Shown: positions 17,232 through 26,470, counted from the first letter of the stretch. The stretch: 64,000 nucleotides of DNA from Kangiella sp. TOML190 (GCF_023706045.1 NZ_BQYL01000001.1:806001-870000), one strand, 5' to 3'. Numbers and translations are program-made. Notes: a model not told the origin generated them from the letters alone.

Positions 17232-18146
17232 ATGACTCTTACCGAATTTCGTTACATCGTAGCGGTTGCCCAAGAGCAACATTTTGGGCGTGCTGCTGAA
17301 GCCTGTTTTGTTAGTCAGCCGACTTTGAGTGTTGGAGTAAAAAAGCTTGAAGAACAATTGGGCGTGGTGTTATTTGAGCGTAGTAAGTCGGACGTCAAAG
17401 TAACGCCGCAAGGCCAAAAAATTGTCGAGCAGGCACAGCGCATTTTGGAGCAAGTGGATCTACTCAAGCAAGAAGCGACCCAAAATTCGGATCAGCTTGA
17501 TGGTCCACTGCGTATCGGCGCGATTTTCACGATTGGCCCTTATTTATTTCCAAGCTTAGTGCCCGAAATGCGCCGTTTAGCGCCTAAAATGCCGCTGCAC
17601 ATTGACGAAGACTATACCCATAACTTGAAAACCAAATTACGCAATGGTGAGCTCGACGCGATTTTTATTGCTTTGCCATTTGATGAAGCCGAAATCGACA
17701 CCATTCCTTTGTATGAAGAAGAATTTCTGGCCTTACTGCCGCCTAAGCATCCTTGGGTTAAAAAAGAAACCATGCATTTAGCAGACATTGCCGACGAAGT
17801 CATGATCATGTTGGGAGCTGGACACTGTTTCCGCGATCAGGTACTAGAGGCGTGCCCCCAATGCCGTGACAACAGCCTTAATCCACAAAAAGATTGGATC
17901 ACGGGTTCTTCACTGGAGACCATCCGCCATATGGTCGCTAGCGGTTTGGGGGTCAGTGTGGTGCCGGCCTCGGCTACCGAGTTCCAAAATAAAGAGTTAG
18001 GTTTAGAGGTAAGAGCTTTTACCGATCCGGTACCGAGCCGCAAAGTGGCTTTGGCCTTTCGCCGGAGCTTTCCGCGCAAAGAGGCGTTGGAAATTATTCA
18101 GCAGGCGCTTCGCCCTATTCAACTCCAAGGCACGCAAGCACTTTAG
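17232..18146 (+). CDS. oxyR: Hydrogen-peroxide-sensing LysR regulator OxyR
   Basis: A 304-residue LysR regulator. The winged HTH is at residues 1-60 (FGRAAEACFVSQPTLSVGV). The redox cysteines sit exactly at C199 and C208 within AGHCFRDQVLEACPQ, as in E. coli OxyR, so peroxide sensing by disulfide formation is expected. It is placed directly before recG with no gap (stop 18144-18146, recG ATG 18147), an arrangement seen in other gammaproteobacteria. A possible autoregulatory half-site lies at 17202-17216. Confidence 0.95.
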   Translation: MTLTEFRYIVAVAQEQHFGRAAEACFVSQPTLSVGVKKLEEQLGVVLFERSKSDVKVTPQGQKIVEQAQRILEQVDLLKQEATQNSDQLDGPLRIGAIFTIGPYLFPSLVPEMRRLAPKMPLHIDEDYTHNLKTKLRNGELDAIFIALPFDEAEIDTIPLYEEEFLALLPPKHPWVKKETMHLADIADEVMIMLGAGHCFRDQVLEACPQCRDNSLNPQKDWITGSSLETIRHMVASGLGVSVVPASATEFQNKELGLEVRAFTDPVPSRKVALAFRRSFPRKEALEIIQQALRPIQLQGTQAL

Positions 18147-20231
18147 ATGGCGTTGACATCGTTAACCGAGATAGAGGTCGATAGTCTAAAAGGCGTCGGC
18201 CCTAAGCTGAAAGAAAAACTAGCCAAACTGCGGATAGAAAACCTGCAAGATCTGCTATTCCACTTACCGCTGCGCTACGAAGATCGAACCAAGGTTAAGC
18301 CTTTGATCGAAACTCGCGATGGCGAGCGGGCCATGATTCGGGTGACGGTGCAACATAGCCAAGTCCAGTATGGCAAACGGCGCACACTGATTTGCCGCGC
18401 TTTTGATCAAACCGCGTCGATAGATTTTCGTTTTTTTCACTTTATGGCAGCGCAGCAGAAAAAATTGCAAGCGGGCGTCGAACTCTATGCCTTTGGTGAG
18501 GTGCGGCGTTTCGGACGCAGTTTGCAAATGGTGCATCCTGAAATCACTTACCTTGGTGCCAATCAAGCAGCGCCCTTATTGGATTCGCTCACGCCAATTT
18601 ATCCGACTACCGAAGGGCTGCATCAGGCCAGTTGGCGCAATTTGCAAAAACAGGCTTTGGTTTACCTTACCAAGCATCCGGTAAAGGATTTATTGCCGCC
18701 CGAGTTAATCGACAAATGGCAACTGATGGGGATTAACGAGGCGTTATTGTGGTTGCATCAACCGCCTAAGCATACCGCAATTGAGGATCTATCTAGCGAC
18801 CAATCGCCTGCTATTAAGCGTTTGATTTATGAGGAATTACTGGCGCAGCAGTTGAGTATGCAGTTGCAACGCCAGCGCTTCCAGCAAGATAGCGCCTTTG
18901 TCATGCGCAATAAAGGTGAGCTAGTGCAAAAACTACTAGCGCTGTTACCTTTTAAACCGACTAAGGCACAGCGCAGAGTGGTGTCTGAAATCAGCCAAGA
19001 TTTACAGTCCAACCGTCCGATGTTGCGTTTATTGCAGGGCGATGTGGGCGCGGGTAAAACTCTGGTCGCCGCACTATGCGCTTTACAAGCTATAGAGTCT
19101 GGTTTCCAAGTAGCGCTAATGGCACCGACGGAAATTTTGGCGGAGCAGCACTTAAATAGCTTTAAAGCTTGGTGTGATAGTCTTGAGATAGAACTGGCGT
19201 TTTTGGTTGGCAAGCTAAAAGCCGCGCAAAGACGCGAGTCATTAGCAGCTATTCAGTCGGGACAGGCGCAGCTGGTGATTGGCACTCACGCCTTGTTTCA
19301 AGAGGAAGTGGCTTATCACAAGCTCGGTTTGGCGATTATTGATGAGCAGCACCGCTTTGGCGTGAAACAGCGTTTGGCACTTAAGAATAAAGCACCAGAA
19401 AATAAGCAGCTGCATCAACTGATGATGACTGCCACGCCCATTCCGCGCACCCTAGCCATGACCGCCTATGCGGATATGGATTTATCGATTATTGACGAAC
19501 TGCCGCCGGGGCGAACGCCAGTAAAAACCATTGCCATTTCTGAGCAAAAACGTGATCAGGTTATGCAGCGTATGGAGGATGCTTGTCTTCATGAAAAGCG
19601 CCAAGTGTATTGGGTTTGTACCTTAATCGAAGAGTCGGAAGAAATTCAAAGCCAAGCGGCAGAAACCACTGCTAATCTATTAGCTGAGCAACTGCCGAAC
19701 TGTCGCATTGGGCTTATTCATGGACGGCTAAAATCCGAACAAAAACAGATGGTTATGCAGCAATTTAAAAATGGCCGATTGGATATTTTGGTCGCAACCA
19801 CGGTGATTGAGGTAGGCGTTGATGTGCCTAACGCGAGTCTGATGATTATCGAAAACCCGGAGCGCTTGGGCTTGGCGCAATTACACCAGTTGCGTGGTCG
19901 TGTGGGTCGCGGTTCGGTCGAGAGCCATTGTTTGTTGCTCTACGGACATCCGCTGTCTGACAATGCTAAGTCGCGAATACAAATTATGCGTGAAACCAAT
20001 GATGGTTTTCAGATCGCTGAAGAAGATTTGCGTTTGCGGGGGCCTGGCGAGTTTTTAGGTACACGCCAGACTGGTGAAATGGCGCTGCAATTTGCCGATA
20101 TTGTTAAAAATTCGGCATTAATCCCCGAAATTCAAACAGTTGCCAAAGCTATGATCAGCCAAAACCCAAAGTTAGCACAAAGTTTATGCAAACGCTGGCT
20201 CGGCTATCGGCATGAATTAGGTGATGTTTAG
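18147..20231 (+). CDS. recG: ATP-dependent DNA helicase RecG
   Basis: A 694-residue branch-migrating helicase that reverses stalled forks. The N-terminal wedge/OB domain includes LKGVGPKLKEKLAKL and LPLRYEDRT. Helicase motifs follow: Walker A GDVGAGKT, DEQH box (IIDEQHRFGVKQR), TATPIPRTLAM, TTVIEVGVDVPNA, QLHQLRGRVGRG. The C-terminal GPGEFLGTRQTG is the RecG-specific TRG region. It is immediately downstream of oxyR and closes the spoT-to-recG neighbourhood. Confidence 0.97.
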   Translation: MALTSLTEIEVDSLKGVGPKLKEKLAKLRIENLQDLLFHLPLRYEDRTKVKPLIETRDGERAMIRVTVQHSQVQYGKRRTLICRAFDQTASIDFRFFHFMAAQQKKLQAGVELYAFGEVRRFGRSLQMVHPEITYLGANQAAPLLDSLTPIYPTTEGLHQASWRNLQKQALVYLTKHPVKDLLPPELIDKWQLMGINEALLWLHQPPKHTAIEDLSSDQSPAIKRLIYEELLAQQLSMQLQRQRFQQDSAFVMRNKGELVQKLLALLPFKPTKAQRRVVSEISQDLQSNRPMLRLLQGDVGAGKTLVAALCALQAIESGFQVALMAPTEILAEQHLNSFKAWCDSLEIELAFLVGKLKAAQRRESLAAIQSGQAQLVIGTHALFQEEVAYHKLGLAIIDEQHRFGVKQRLALKNKAPENKQLHQLMMTATPIPRTLAMTAYADMDLSIIDELPPGRTPVKTIAISEQKRDQVMQRMEDACLHEKRQVYWVCTLIEESEEIQSQAAETTANLLAEQLPNCRIGLIHGRLKSEQKQMVMQQFKNGRLDILVATTVIEVGVDVPNASLMIIENPERLGLAQLHQLRGRVGRGSVESHCLLLYGHPLSDNAKSRIQIMRETNDGFQIAEEDLRLRGPGEFLGTRQTGEMALQFADIVKNSALIPEIQTVAKAMISQNPKLAQSLCKRWLGYRHELGDV

Positions 20232-20345
20232 TGGTAAAAGACTGAGATCATAGGATCTTTAGCCTGTTTATGGTAAAGTTGCATCCCTAAAATTTTCCCC
20301 CTTTTGTTATCAAAAGTTTGTTAATCAGAAATTGAGGATTCAGGA

Positions 20346-21323
20346 ATGAAACAGCCTGTTCGCGTTACGGTTACCGGTGCTGCCGGCCAAATTTGTTATT
20401 CATTATTATTCCGCATTGCCAGCGGTGAAATGCTTGGTAATGACCAGCCAGTAATTCTAAACCTGCTTGAAATCACGCCTGCTTTGAAAGTGTGCGAAGC
20501 GGTGGCGATGGAGTTAAACGATTGTGCTTTTCCATTGGTAAAAGACATAGTGGTCACTGACGATCCAGCGGTTGCTTTCAAAGATTCGCAAATTGGTTTG
20601 ATGGTAGGCGCTAAGCCACGCGGCCCTGGTATGGAGCGTAAAGATCTAATCGCGGATAACGGTAAAATCTTCAGCTCATTGGGCAAAGTAATTAATGAAG
20701 TGGCCGATAAAAACATCAAAATTTGTGTGGTGGGTAATCCAGCGAACACCAACGCTTTCATCTTGGCAGCAAATGCGCCAAGCATTAATCAGCGCAACAT
20801 CACTGCCCTAACCCGCCTTGATCACAACCGCGCTCTGTACCAATTAGCGGAAAAGTCTGGCTCTGATATTGCTGAGATTAAGAAAATGATCATCTGGGGC
20901 AATCACTCGGTAACACAGGTTCCTGATATTGCTTTTGCTACCGTTGCTGGGGATGCAGCAGCGGATAAAGTTGACGCCGCTTGGGCCAAAGATGACTTTA
21001 TGCCAACCGTAGCCAAACGCGGCGCAGCCGTAATCGCAGCGCGCGGTTCTTCTTCAGCAGCTTCTGCCGCTAACGCGGTATTGGATCATATGCGCGATTG
21101 GTGCTTAGGTTCAGAAAGCGGCGATTGGGTTTCTATGGCGGTTCCATCAGACGGTTCTTATGGCGTTGAAAAAGGCTTGATCTACTCATACCCAGTTGTG
21201 TGCAAAGACGGCGACTATGAAATCGTTCAAGGCCTAGAGGTTTCAGACTTCATCAAAGGTAAAATGGACGAGTCTGAGCAAGAGCTTAAAGAAGAAAGAG
21301 AAGCGGTAGCCGATCTATTCTAA
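20346..21323 (+). CDS. mdh: Malate dehydrogenase (NAD-dependent, cytosolic-type)
   Basis: A 325-residue malate dehydrogenase of the TCA cycle. The Rossmann motif [13 protein letters not shown] is at the N-terminus. The substrate-binding arginines in [14 protein letters not shown], the [11 protein letters not shown] block and the catalytic His in [12 protein letters not shown] are all present. The GAAGQI type corresponds to the MDH group found in eukaryotic cytosol and many bacteria, not to the enterobacterial 312-residue form. A strong terminator follows. Confidence 0.95.
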   Translation: MKQPVRVTVTGAAGQICYSLLFRIASGEMLGNDQPVILNLLEITPALKVCEAVAMELNDCAFPLVKDIVVTDDPAVAFKDSQIGLMVGAKPRGPGMERKDLIADNGKIFSSLGKVINEVADKNIKICVVGNPANTNAFILAANAPSINQRNITALTRLDHNRALYQLAEKSGSDIAEIKKMIIWGNHSVTQVPDIAFATVAGDAAADKVDAAWAKDDFMPTVAKRGAAVIAARGSSSAASAANAVLDHMRDWCLGSESGDWVSMAVPSDGSYGVEKGLIYSYPVVCKDGDYEIVQGLEVSDFIKGKMDESEQELKEEREAVADLF

Positions 21324-21347
21324 TTAGTGATTAGCTTCTGCGAGATT

Positions 21348-21375
21348 AAAAGCCCAGCATTTGCTGGGCTTTTTG
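21348..21375 (+). terminator. Rho-independent terminator after mdh
   Basis: AGCCCAGCA (21351-21359) pairs with TGCTGGGCT (21362-21370) and a T-run follows. It is preceded by an A-run. Confidence 0.92.
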
Positions 21376-21390
21376 TAATTAAAGCGTGGT

Positions 21391-21414
21391 ATTGCAAGAG
21401 TAGCAAAGCAATCT
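21391..21414. repeat. Degenerate half of the palindromic dispersed repeat
   Basis: The 24 bases here match the reverse complement of the right arm of the 7080-7164 element (7137-7160) at 20 positions, sharing ATTGC, AGC and AAGCAATCT. No second arm is evident, so it is probably a decayed or truncated copy. Confidence 0.45.
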
Positions 21415-21553
21415 CTTACAGACAGTTCGACTTGAATAAATGAAACAATACAAAGAAGCTTTTTTCTAGTTTTATGAACTGCTCGCTTTACAGTCTTTAG
21501 TAGCTATGGTCTGATGGCTTTGTTAAAAATGGAGCTACATAAAAGGATTTGTT

Positions 21554-22075
21554 ATGAAGGGATCAAGTCTAGCAATCGCTGGTCAAAAAAGTATTCTTAT
21601 CATTTTAGGCTTACAGCTAGTGCTGATAGGCTTTTTGGTTTATAACCAGTTTCGATTAGAGCAGAAGCTTGATACTTTAGCTATCCAAAAAAACACGTCG
21701 AAGCAAAAACAAAATTCCATTCAATCTATTTCTTCAGATAATTCAATGCAGGCTTCTGATGAGCCCGCACTATCAGAAACACAGTTTCGTAATATATTAA
21801 AACAAGAGCTTTTAGCAATATTGGAAAGTCAATCAATAGCACAAAAAGTCGTTGTTAGCCCGGTTCCTGCGCAATTAAAGCCGCCAATGTCACCAGAAGA
21901 TTTGGATCAAATTAGTTTTGAGTTAGATCAGTATCTTGCTGATGGTAATTTTACGGCAGTGGAGTTAGCTGACTTTGAAAAAAGCTTGGCAAACTTTAAT
22001 AAGGACGATCGTCAAAAAATTCTTAATCGGATGGTCAAGGCGGTCAATCGAAGTGGGGTTATTATATCCCAATAA
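21554..22075 (+). CDS. Hypothetical single-pass membrane protein
   Basis: A 173-residue protein with one N-terminal membrane segment (about residues 12-31), a Gln/Asn/Ser-rich linker and a C-terminal helical region with acidic EF-like patches (DLDQISFELDQYLADG). It is probably anchored in the inner membrane with the body in the periplasm. A ribosome binding site AAAGGA precedes ATG 21554. It lies 23 bases before another envelope protein with the same orientation. No family is recognised. Confidence 0.7.
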   Translation: MKGSSLAIAGQKSILIILGLQLVLIGFLVYNQFRLEQKLDTLAIQKNTSKQKQNSIQSISSDNSMQASDEPALSETQFRNILKQELLAILESQSIAQKVVVSPVPAQLKPPMSPEDLDQISFELDQYLADGNFTAVELADFEKSLANFNKDDRQKILNRMVKAVNRSGVIISQ

Positions 22076-22098
22076 CATTTGAGTAGAAGGAAACTATT

Positions 22099-22509
22099 AT
22101 GAAACTTAGAAAATATTTGATACTTTTTTTGGCGATGATGCCGCTAGCACTGTACGCAGGTTACACTCAGCCTTATCCGGTGGAAGTGGATACGGTCAAT
22201 CGAATCGCTAATGGTGATATGGTATCGGCAAGATTTGCCGATAATGATTTGGAATTTATTGGCTGTGGCATCCGACAAATCGCTTCGGGAGGGTCTGTGA
22301 TTTCTTTTGGTTTTTGTCAGGCACGTGAAGGCGCTGAAGGTAGCGAAAGTCTAATTTGCAATACCCAAGATGAAGCATTGCTGGATGCTATTGATGCCAT
22401 TAGCGATTATTCGTTTGTGACCTTTAGTTGGAATGAGGATGGTGAATGTACCCGTATTGGTAATTCCACCCAGTCATTCTATATACCAAACTTTAAATTG
22501 AAGAAATAA
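22099..22509 (+). CDS. Hypothetical periplasmic/secreted protein
   Basis: A 136-residue protein with a clear signal peptide (residues 1-20, cleavage near LYA-GY). The mature part of about 115 residues has four cysteines (FIGCGIRQ, GFCQ, LICN, GECTR), consistent with two disulfides, and a core of alternating beta-type segments. A good ribosome binding site (AAGGAAA) is present. No family is recognised. It forms a pair with the preceding gene and ends at a terminator. Confidence 0.72.
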   Translation: MKLRKYLILFLAMMPLALYAGYTQPYPVEVDTVNRIANGDMVSARFADNDLEFIGCGIRQIASGGSVISFGFCQAREGAEGSESLICNTQDEALLDAIDAISDYSFVTFSWNEDGECTRIGNSTQSFYIPNFKLKK

Positions 22510-22525
22510 ATAAACTACCCTTATG

Positions 22526-22552
22526 AAACCCAGCATTGGCTGGGTTTTTTTA
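22526..22552 (+). terminator. Rho-independent terminator
   Basis: AAACCCAGC (22526-22534) pairs with GCTGGGTTT (22539-22547) around ATTG, followed by a long T-run. It closes the 21554-22509 gene pair. Confidence 0.92.
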
Positions 22553-22659
22553 TTGCTAGGATTATCATCATTAGCGCTTTCGCCGGAGTGACATTTGTTA
22601 TTAAATGAACCTCTTGTAACTTTCATACGTCTAGTAATTAAAGGCATAAAATAAATAGT

Positions 22660-23166
22660 ATGAAAACGAGTCGCGAGGAATTATTGGTGATTTCAGCACA
22701 AGCAGGTAATCAAGCTGCTTTAGCAGAGCTATACCAAAGTTTTTATAAGCCTCTGGTCAAGTTTGCATTTAAGCTTTGTGGTCACCACGATTGGGCACAA
22801 GATGCGGTGCAGGACGTATGGTTAGAGGTGGCTAAGAAACTGCGTAAGTTAAATGATCCCAAAGCATTTCGCAGTTGGATATTTCGGGCGGTACGTTGGC
22901 GTTGTATAGATTTAGCGCGTAAAGCTAATAAGCTGCAACAATTAGAGGATAGCGATCAACAAGCGGCTGAAGAACTAAAGTCAAAAGATTCGGGACTATT
23001 AAAGCTGATCGATAAATTGCCTGGATTAGAACGCCAAGCTATCTACTTATTTTATTTGCAAGAATTTTCGATTGCCGAAATTGCAGTAGTTATGGAAGTG
23101 CCGCAAGGCACTATCAAGTCACGACTGAATCGAGCAAGAAAGCAATTGAAGCGATTGATTAGATAA
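22660..23166 (+). CDS. ECF-type RNA polymerase sigma factor
   Basis: A 168-residue sigma-70 family protein of the extracytoplasmic-function type. Region 2 covers about residues 20-90 (FAFKLCGHHDWAQDAVQDVWLEV, split here as HHDWAQDAVQDVW, then KAFRSWIFRAVRWRCIDLAR). Region 4 is at about 120-165 (QEFSIAEIAVVMEVPQGTIKSRL). No anti-sigma factor of known type is adjacent. The next gene encodes a small membrane protein that may play that part. Confidence 0.92.
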   Translation: MKTSREELLVISAQAGNQAALAELYQSFYKPLVKFAFKLCGHHDWAQDAVQDVWLEVAKKLRKLNDPKAFRSWIFRAVRWRCIDLARKANKLQQLEDSDQQAAEELKSKDSGLLKLIDKLPGLERQAIYLFYLQEFSIAEIAVVMEVPQGTIKSRLNRARKQLKRLIR

Positions 23167-23197
23167 AACGAATAAAGTTATTGTAAAGGTGAATGTT

Positions 23198-23572
23198 ATG
23201 AAAATTGATGAGCGTATAAAAAAAGAATTGGAATCCGAGTCAGAGCAGTTGGATAAAATTTTAGCCCAAGAGCCGGGGTTGTTTAATCAAGTGACCAGTA
23301 TTTTTAAAGGCAGCTTGAAAGGCTGGGTGATCATGGTAAATATTGCTGTCATGATATTTACAGTGTTAATGTTTTGGTCGGGATATGAATTTTTTATGGC
23401 TAGTTCTACAGATGACAGGATTTTTTGGGGAGTAATAGCTTTGGCGGCGATTAAAGGTCAAGTCTCCTTAAAAGAATGGTTGTTTAGTGAAATGCGTCGT
23501 AATTCTTTGATGCGCGAGATAAAACGACTCGAGCTATCGATTGAACATTTAGAGCAAAAAATTGAAACTTAA
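23198..23572 (+). CDS. Small membrane protein paired with the sigma factor (DUF6768-like)
   Basis: A 124-residue protein beginning MKIDERIKKELE. It has two membrane segments (about residues 46-66 and 75-92) and a C-terminal coiled coil (EIKRLELSIEHLEQKI). The N-terminus and size resemble DUF6768 proteins found next to ECF sigma factors. ATG 23198 is preferred over GTG 23189 because AAGGTG sits 7-8 bases upstream. A modulating role on the sigma factor is inferred from position only. Confidence 0.68.
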   Translation: MKIDERIKKELESESEQLDKILAQEPGLFNQVTSIFKGSLKGWVIMVNIAVMIFTVLMFWSGYEFFMASSTDDRIFWGVIALAAIKGQVSLKEWLFSEMRRNSLMREIKRLELSIEHLEQKIET

Positions 23573-23608
23573 CAAATTGTTCAGTATACGCCTTGGAGAA
23601 GAGGTAAC

Positions 23609-24226
23609 TTGAAACCTTTTATAGCTTTGATTTTTTGCATGAGTTTATTATTTTACTCTACTATGCTTGATGCGAATGCTTGCCAACAAAACTTGGGTGG
23701 TGAACTTGATCTATTGCCGCCGGATATTATTGAAACCTTGAAGGTGGTTTCAGATGCCTTTTGCGAAATTCAGGTCAAACAAAGCGATACCATTTACCGA
23801 GTGAGAGTTACTGGTTCGGTCAGAAAGATTAGCGAGCAAGCAGAGTATATTTATCAATGTTTAAAAAAAGATGGTTGTAGCATTTATCAAAATCAAGAAG
23901 CGATACAGGAATATAAAACGATCAAAAATATCAGCCGCGAAAAGTTGGAAGCAAAAATACAAGATCAATTAAAACGCAACTGCTATATTTCAAAACACCT
24001 GTCTAATCGTGCAGTAGACATCGGTACTCGTAGCATGCCTAAATCTTTGGTTAGCTTGTTGGTTGATTTATTAAAGAACACCGAGTATTACGTTGAGGGC
24101 AAAAAATATCAGCCAATGGTAGTTGACCGTAGCCATGGCACTGGGCCGCATCTACACATCAACTTCGAACCTTACTATTTCAATCCAGCAAAATGCCCTA
24201 AAGAATATCGTTTTCAGACGGACTAA
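23609..24226 (+). CDS. Putative secreted M15/M74-like zinc peptidase
   Basis: A 205-residue protein with a signal peptide (residues 1-24, cleavage near ANA-CQ). The C-terminal half shows SKHLSNRAVDIG followed, about 45 residues on, by GPHLHINF. The His-x6-Asp plus HxH pattern is that of zinc ligands in Hedgehog/D-Ala-D-Ala-type peptidases (M15, M74), which cut peptidoglycan cross-links. The usual Gly of SxHxxGxAxD is replaced. The start is TTG 23609 after AAGAGG. Third in the sigma-factor cassette. The assignment rests on motifs only. Confidence 0.55.
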   Translation: MKPFIALIFCMSLLFYSTMLDANACQQNLGGELDLLPPDIIETLKVVSDAFCEIQVKQSDTIYRVRVTGSVRKISEQAEYIYQCLKKDGCSIYQNQEAIQEYKTIKNISREKLEAKIQDQLKRNCYISKHLSNRAVDIGTRSMPKSLVSLLVDLLKNTEYYVEGKKYQPMVVDRSHGTGPHLHINFEPYYFNPAKCPKEYRFQTD

Positions 24227-24227
24227 G

Positions 24228-24701
24228 TTACTTTTTGCGAGCGTTCTGTTTGCGCCACTGCCAAGGCTCGATGCGTTGCGATTCTGGAAGAGCCCATAAC
24301 CCAAGCTTATTCTTTCGAGCTTGTTTTTGCTGCCACTGTAGCTTGAGACTTTCCGAATAACGCCATACCCAAGCGTGACCTGTTTTAACCATTTGCTCGT
24401 TGACCGACGATTTATCAATAACAATATCAGCCAGTCGGCGACCATAGCGATCGGTTTTTTTGCCTACCAATTTGAGTGGATGGCCTTCAAGCAGCTGGCT
24501 TAAATAATCGCGCGATTCACTAGCAAAAGGTTGGTGTTTTTCTGGCGCATCAATATCTTTGAGCCGAACAACAAAAGTTTCACCTTGGTCACAACATAAA
24601 ATCACGCTGTCGCCATCCTGCACATATTTTAGTTGATAGTCGCCACTGGCTTGTTGGCACGCGCTGAGCAGGAAAAGACTGATACAAAATACAATTTTCA
24701 T
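24228..24701 (-). CDS. Staphylococcal-nuclease-like lipoprotein/secreted nuclease
   Basis: A 157-residue SNase-fold protein. The N-terminal signal ends in LFLLSACQQ, a plausible lipobox. Catalytic residues typical of thermonuclease are visible: the Arg in VRLKDIDAPE, the Asp/Glu of that block, and the second Arg in DRYGRRLADI. It should cleave DNA or RNA in the periplasm in a Ca2+-dependent way. Its stop is 1 base from the convergent peptidase gene (24226). Confidence 0.85.
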   Translation of the reverse strand: MKIVFCISLFLLSACQQASGDYQLKYVQDGDSVILCCDQGETFVVRLKDIDAPEKHQPFASESRDYLSQLLEGHPLKLVGKKTDRYGRRLADIVIDKSSVNEQMVKTGHAWVWRYSESLKLQWQQKQARKNKLGLWALPESQRIEPWQWRKQNARKK

Positions 24702-24738
24702 GAGGTTATTTTTATGCTGTTATTTTCCTAGAGCTAGT

Positions 24739-26016
24739 TTAGGGTTTTTTGGGCTTTGGTTTGGGCAGCGTCGCGACGGATGAAATTAGCAAGCCTGTAA
24801 CTAAGGAAATCGCAATAATGGTCATGTTAAAGGCAGTTTCGATGCCGCCGATAATGTCATGATCCAAAATGGCGGTTAGGCTCTTAAAACCTACGGAACC
24901 GGGAACTAAAATAATCAATCCGGGCATCATAATGGCAGCGGTTGGAACTTTTTTGACCAGATAAGCAAGGTTAGCAAAAAGACCAACTGATAAAGCGCCG
25001 AGAAAGGCGCCCGTGGTAGGGCCTAATTGAGCGACCCCCCAACGTGAGACGTAATAAGCGATAAAGGTTGCAACAATGATCCAAGGCAGCTCGCGCCAGC
25101 GCGTTTGGAACAAAATGGTAAAAGACCAAGAAGTAGCCAGCAGCGCAACCCATAAAGTCCAGTTGGGCAAAGGGTTAAAGGCTGGCAGCACCGCGGAAGG
25201 GAAAAAGTAATTGGCTAGTTGGCTACCAATGGCAACACCAAAGCCCATCTGGATAAAGATCATGCCCGCGCCGATCAGGCGTGAAGTACCAGAAACGAGG
25301 TTTTGGGTGGCAAGTTCTGCCATTGCTATGGTCAACATCATGCCCGGAACCAATATAATGATGCCCGCCACAATCGGAATATAGGTCGAGTGCAGTCCTA
25401 ACCATTTATTAAAGGCGAAGGAGATAAACGAAGCTAAAAAGGCGCACATAGCCGGCATCAAGCTGGAGACCGACTGAATGCGCGGGCTATTGTTGACTAG
25501 GATCCCGACGATTAAGCCGATAAAAGTTGCCGCGATTACTTCTTGCCAGCCGCCGTTAAAAATGCGCGCGATCGCGGCGGAGACTAAACTAAAACAAAAA
25601 ACCATCCAGATTTTGTTGTGCAGTGGTTTTGAGGTGCTGATATGGTTTAATTCTTGTGCGCCCTCTTCTGCGGTCATATCGCCATTAATTACCGCGTGCG
25701 CTACTTCCATGGTGCTGCGCAACTTATCCACATTCACTTCGCCTGAATTAGAGCGAATCACGTAAGTATGTGGAGTTTCTTCATCTTCCATAAAGGTCAT
25801 GGTAATGCTGGTTGGCACGGCAATTACTTGCACCCCGTAATCGAGCTGATTTGCGACCTGCGCCATGAGCGTTTCTAACTCGTAAGTTGGTACGCCATAG
25901 GTATGCAGGGCTTTAACTAGGCGTAGCATGAAGCCAACGGGTTTGTGTCGCTCGGGAAAGTTAGGAACCTTGTCCAGTCGGCGCTGTTCAATCGATTTTG
26001 GGACTTGTGTGCTCAT
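24739..26016 (-). CDS. Threonine/serine exporter (ThrE) family protein
   Basis: A 425-residue membrane protein. The N-terminal domain (to about residue 125) has the ThrE signature KALHTYGVPTYELE and the Thr/Ser-exporter block VIAVPTSITMTF. About ten membrane segments follow. The two halves (ThrE plus ThrE_2/DUF3815-like) are in one chain. It would export threonine, serine or related small molecules using the proton gradient; the substrate is not certain. It is monocistronic. Confidence 0.85.
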   Translation of the reverse strand: MSTQVPKSIEQRRLDKVPNFPERHKPVGFMLRLVKALHTYGVPTYELETLMAQVANQLDYGVQVIAVPTSITMTFMEDEETPHTYVIRSNSGEVNVDKLRSTMEVAHAVINGDMTAEEGAQELNHISTSKPLHNKIWMVFCFSLVSAAIARIFNGGWQEVIAATFIGLIVGILVNNSPRIQSVSSLMPAMCAFLASFISFAFNKWLGLHSTYIPIVAGIIILVPGMMLTIAMAELATQNLVSGTSRLIGAGMIFIQMGFGVAIGSQLANYFFPSAVLPAFNPLPNWTLWVALLATSWSFTILFQTRWRELPWIIVATFIAYYVSRWGVAQLGPTTGAFLGALSVGLFANLAYLVKKVPTAAIMMPGLIILVPGSVGFKSLTAILDHDIIGGIETAFNMTIIAISLVTGLLISSVATLPKPKPKKP

Positions 26017-26147
26017 AATCCTTAATTATGGGATTGGGGCTAATACAGATTAGCCCAATGCTACCGCTTTTGATTAACTTTTGTAACAACTATTTACGGC
26101 TGAAATATTGAATATTCTCAAGCAGGCGCATAGAATTGTCCGTACGG

Positions 26148-26163
26148 TATCAATTAATTGATA
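26148..26163. promoter_or_regulatory. Perfect 16-bp palindrome upstream of the TonB receptor unit
   Basis: TATCAATTAATTGATA is a perfect palindrome 31 bases before the DUF2946 start. Its position suits an operator for the two-gene metal-uptake-like unit. It does not match the Zur or Fur consensus well enough to name a regulator. Confidence 0.4.
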
Positions 26164-26194
26164 GCAACTGCTGTTGCTAAAGTCGAAGGCTAGT

Positions 26195-26470
26195 TTGTTG
26201 CAAAAACATCTGCAAAAAATTCTGTTAGTGCTGGCTCTGTTGAGCTTGGCCTTTTCGACTATTGCCCACTCCAGCGCTCCTTCGCACGATGCGTTGGATT
26301 GTTCGGTTTGTCTTTACCAGCCACTTTCTGATCTGATCGAAGCGCCTAAATCGCTGGAATTAGATCCGTCCCAATGGGCTGGAGAAGCGATCTCCAGTCG
26401 GTATTCTGAACTTTATCTTTACCAAGCTGCCAGCCCTTTTATGGGACGGGCCCCACCTATTTCTCGTTAA
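26195..26470 (+). CDS. DUF2946-like small exported protein
   Basis: A protein of about 91 residues with a hydrophobic N-terminal signal (LLVLALLSLAFSTIAHS). The short mature part contains HDALDCSVC and ends in RAPPISR. The His-x5-CxxC pattern and RAPP ending are typical of DUF2946-type proteins encoded beside TonB-dependent metal receptors. The start is taken as TTG 26195 because GAAGG is 5 bases upstream; TTG 26174 and TTG 26198 are alternatives. A metal-related role is inferred from the neighbour. Confidence 0.68.
   Translation: MLQKHLQKILLVLALLSLAFSTIAHSSAPSHDALDCSVCLYQPLSDLIEAPKSLELDPSQWAGEAISSRYSELYLYQAASPFMGRAPPISR

Noticed and set aside
23189-23197. Upstream GTG start for the small membrane protein after the sigma factor
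   Set aside because: The GTG overlaps the Shine-Dalgarno-like AAGGTG that is correctly spaced for the ATG at 23198.
26017-26194. Zur or Fur box for the TonB receptor unit
   Set aside because: The palindrome present (TATCAATTAATTGATA) does not match either consensus closely enough to name the regulator.
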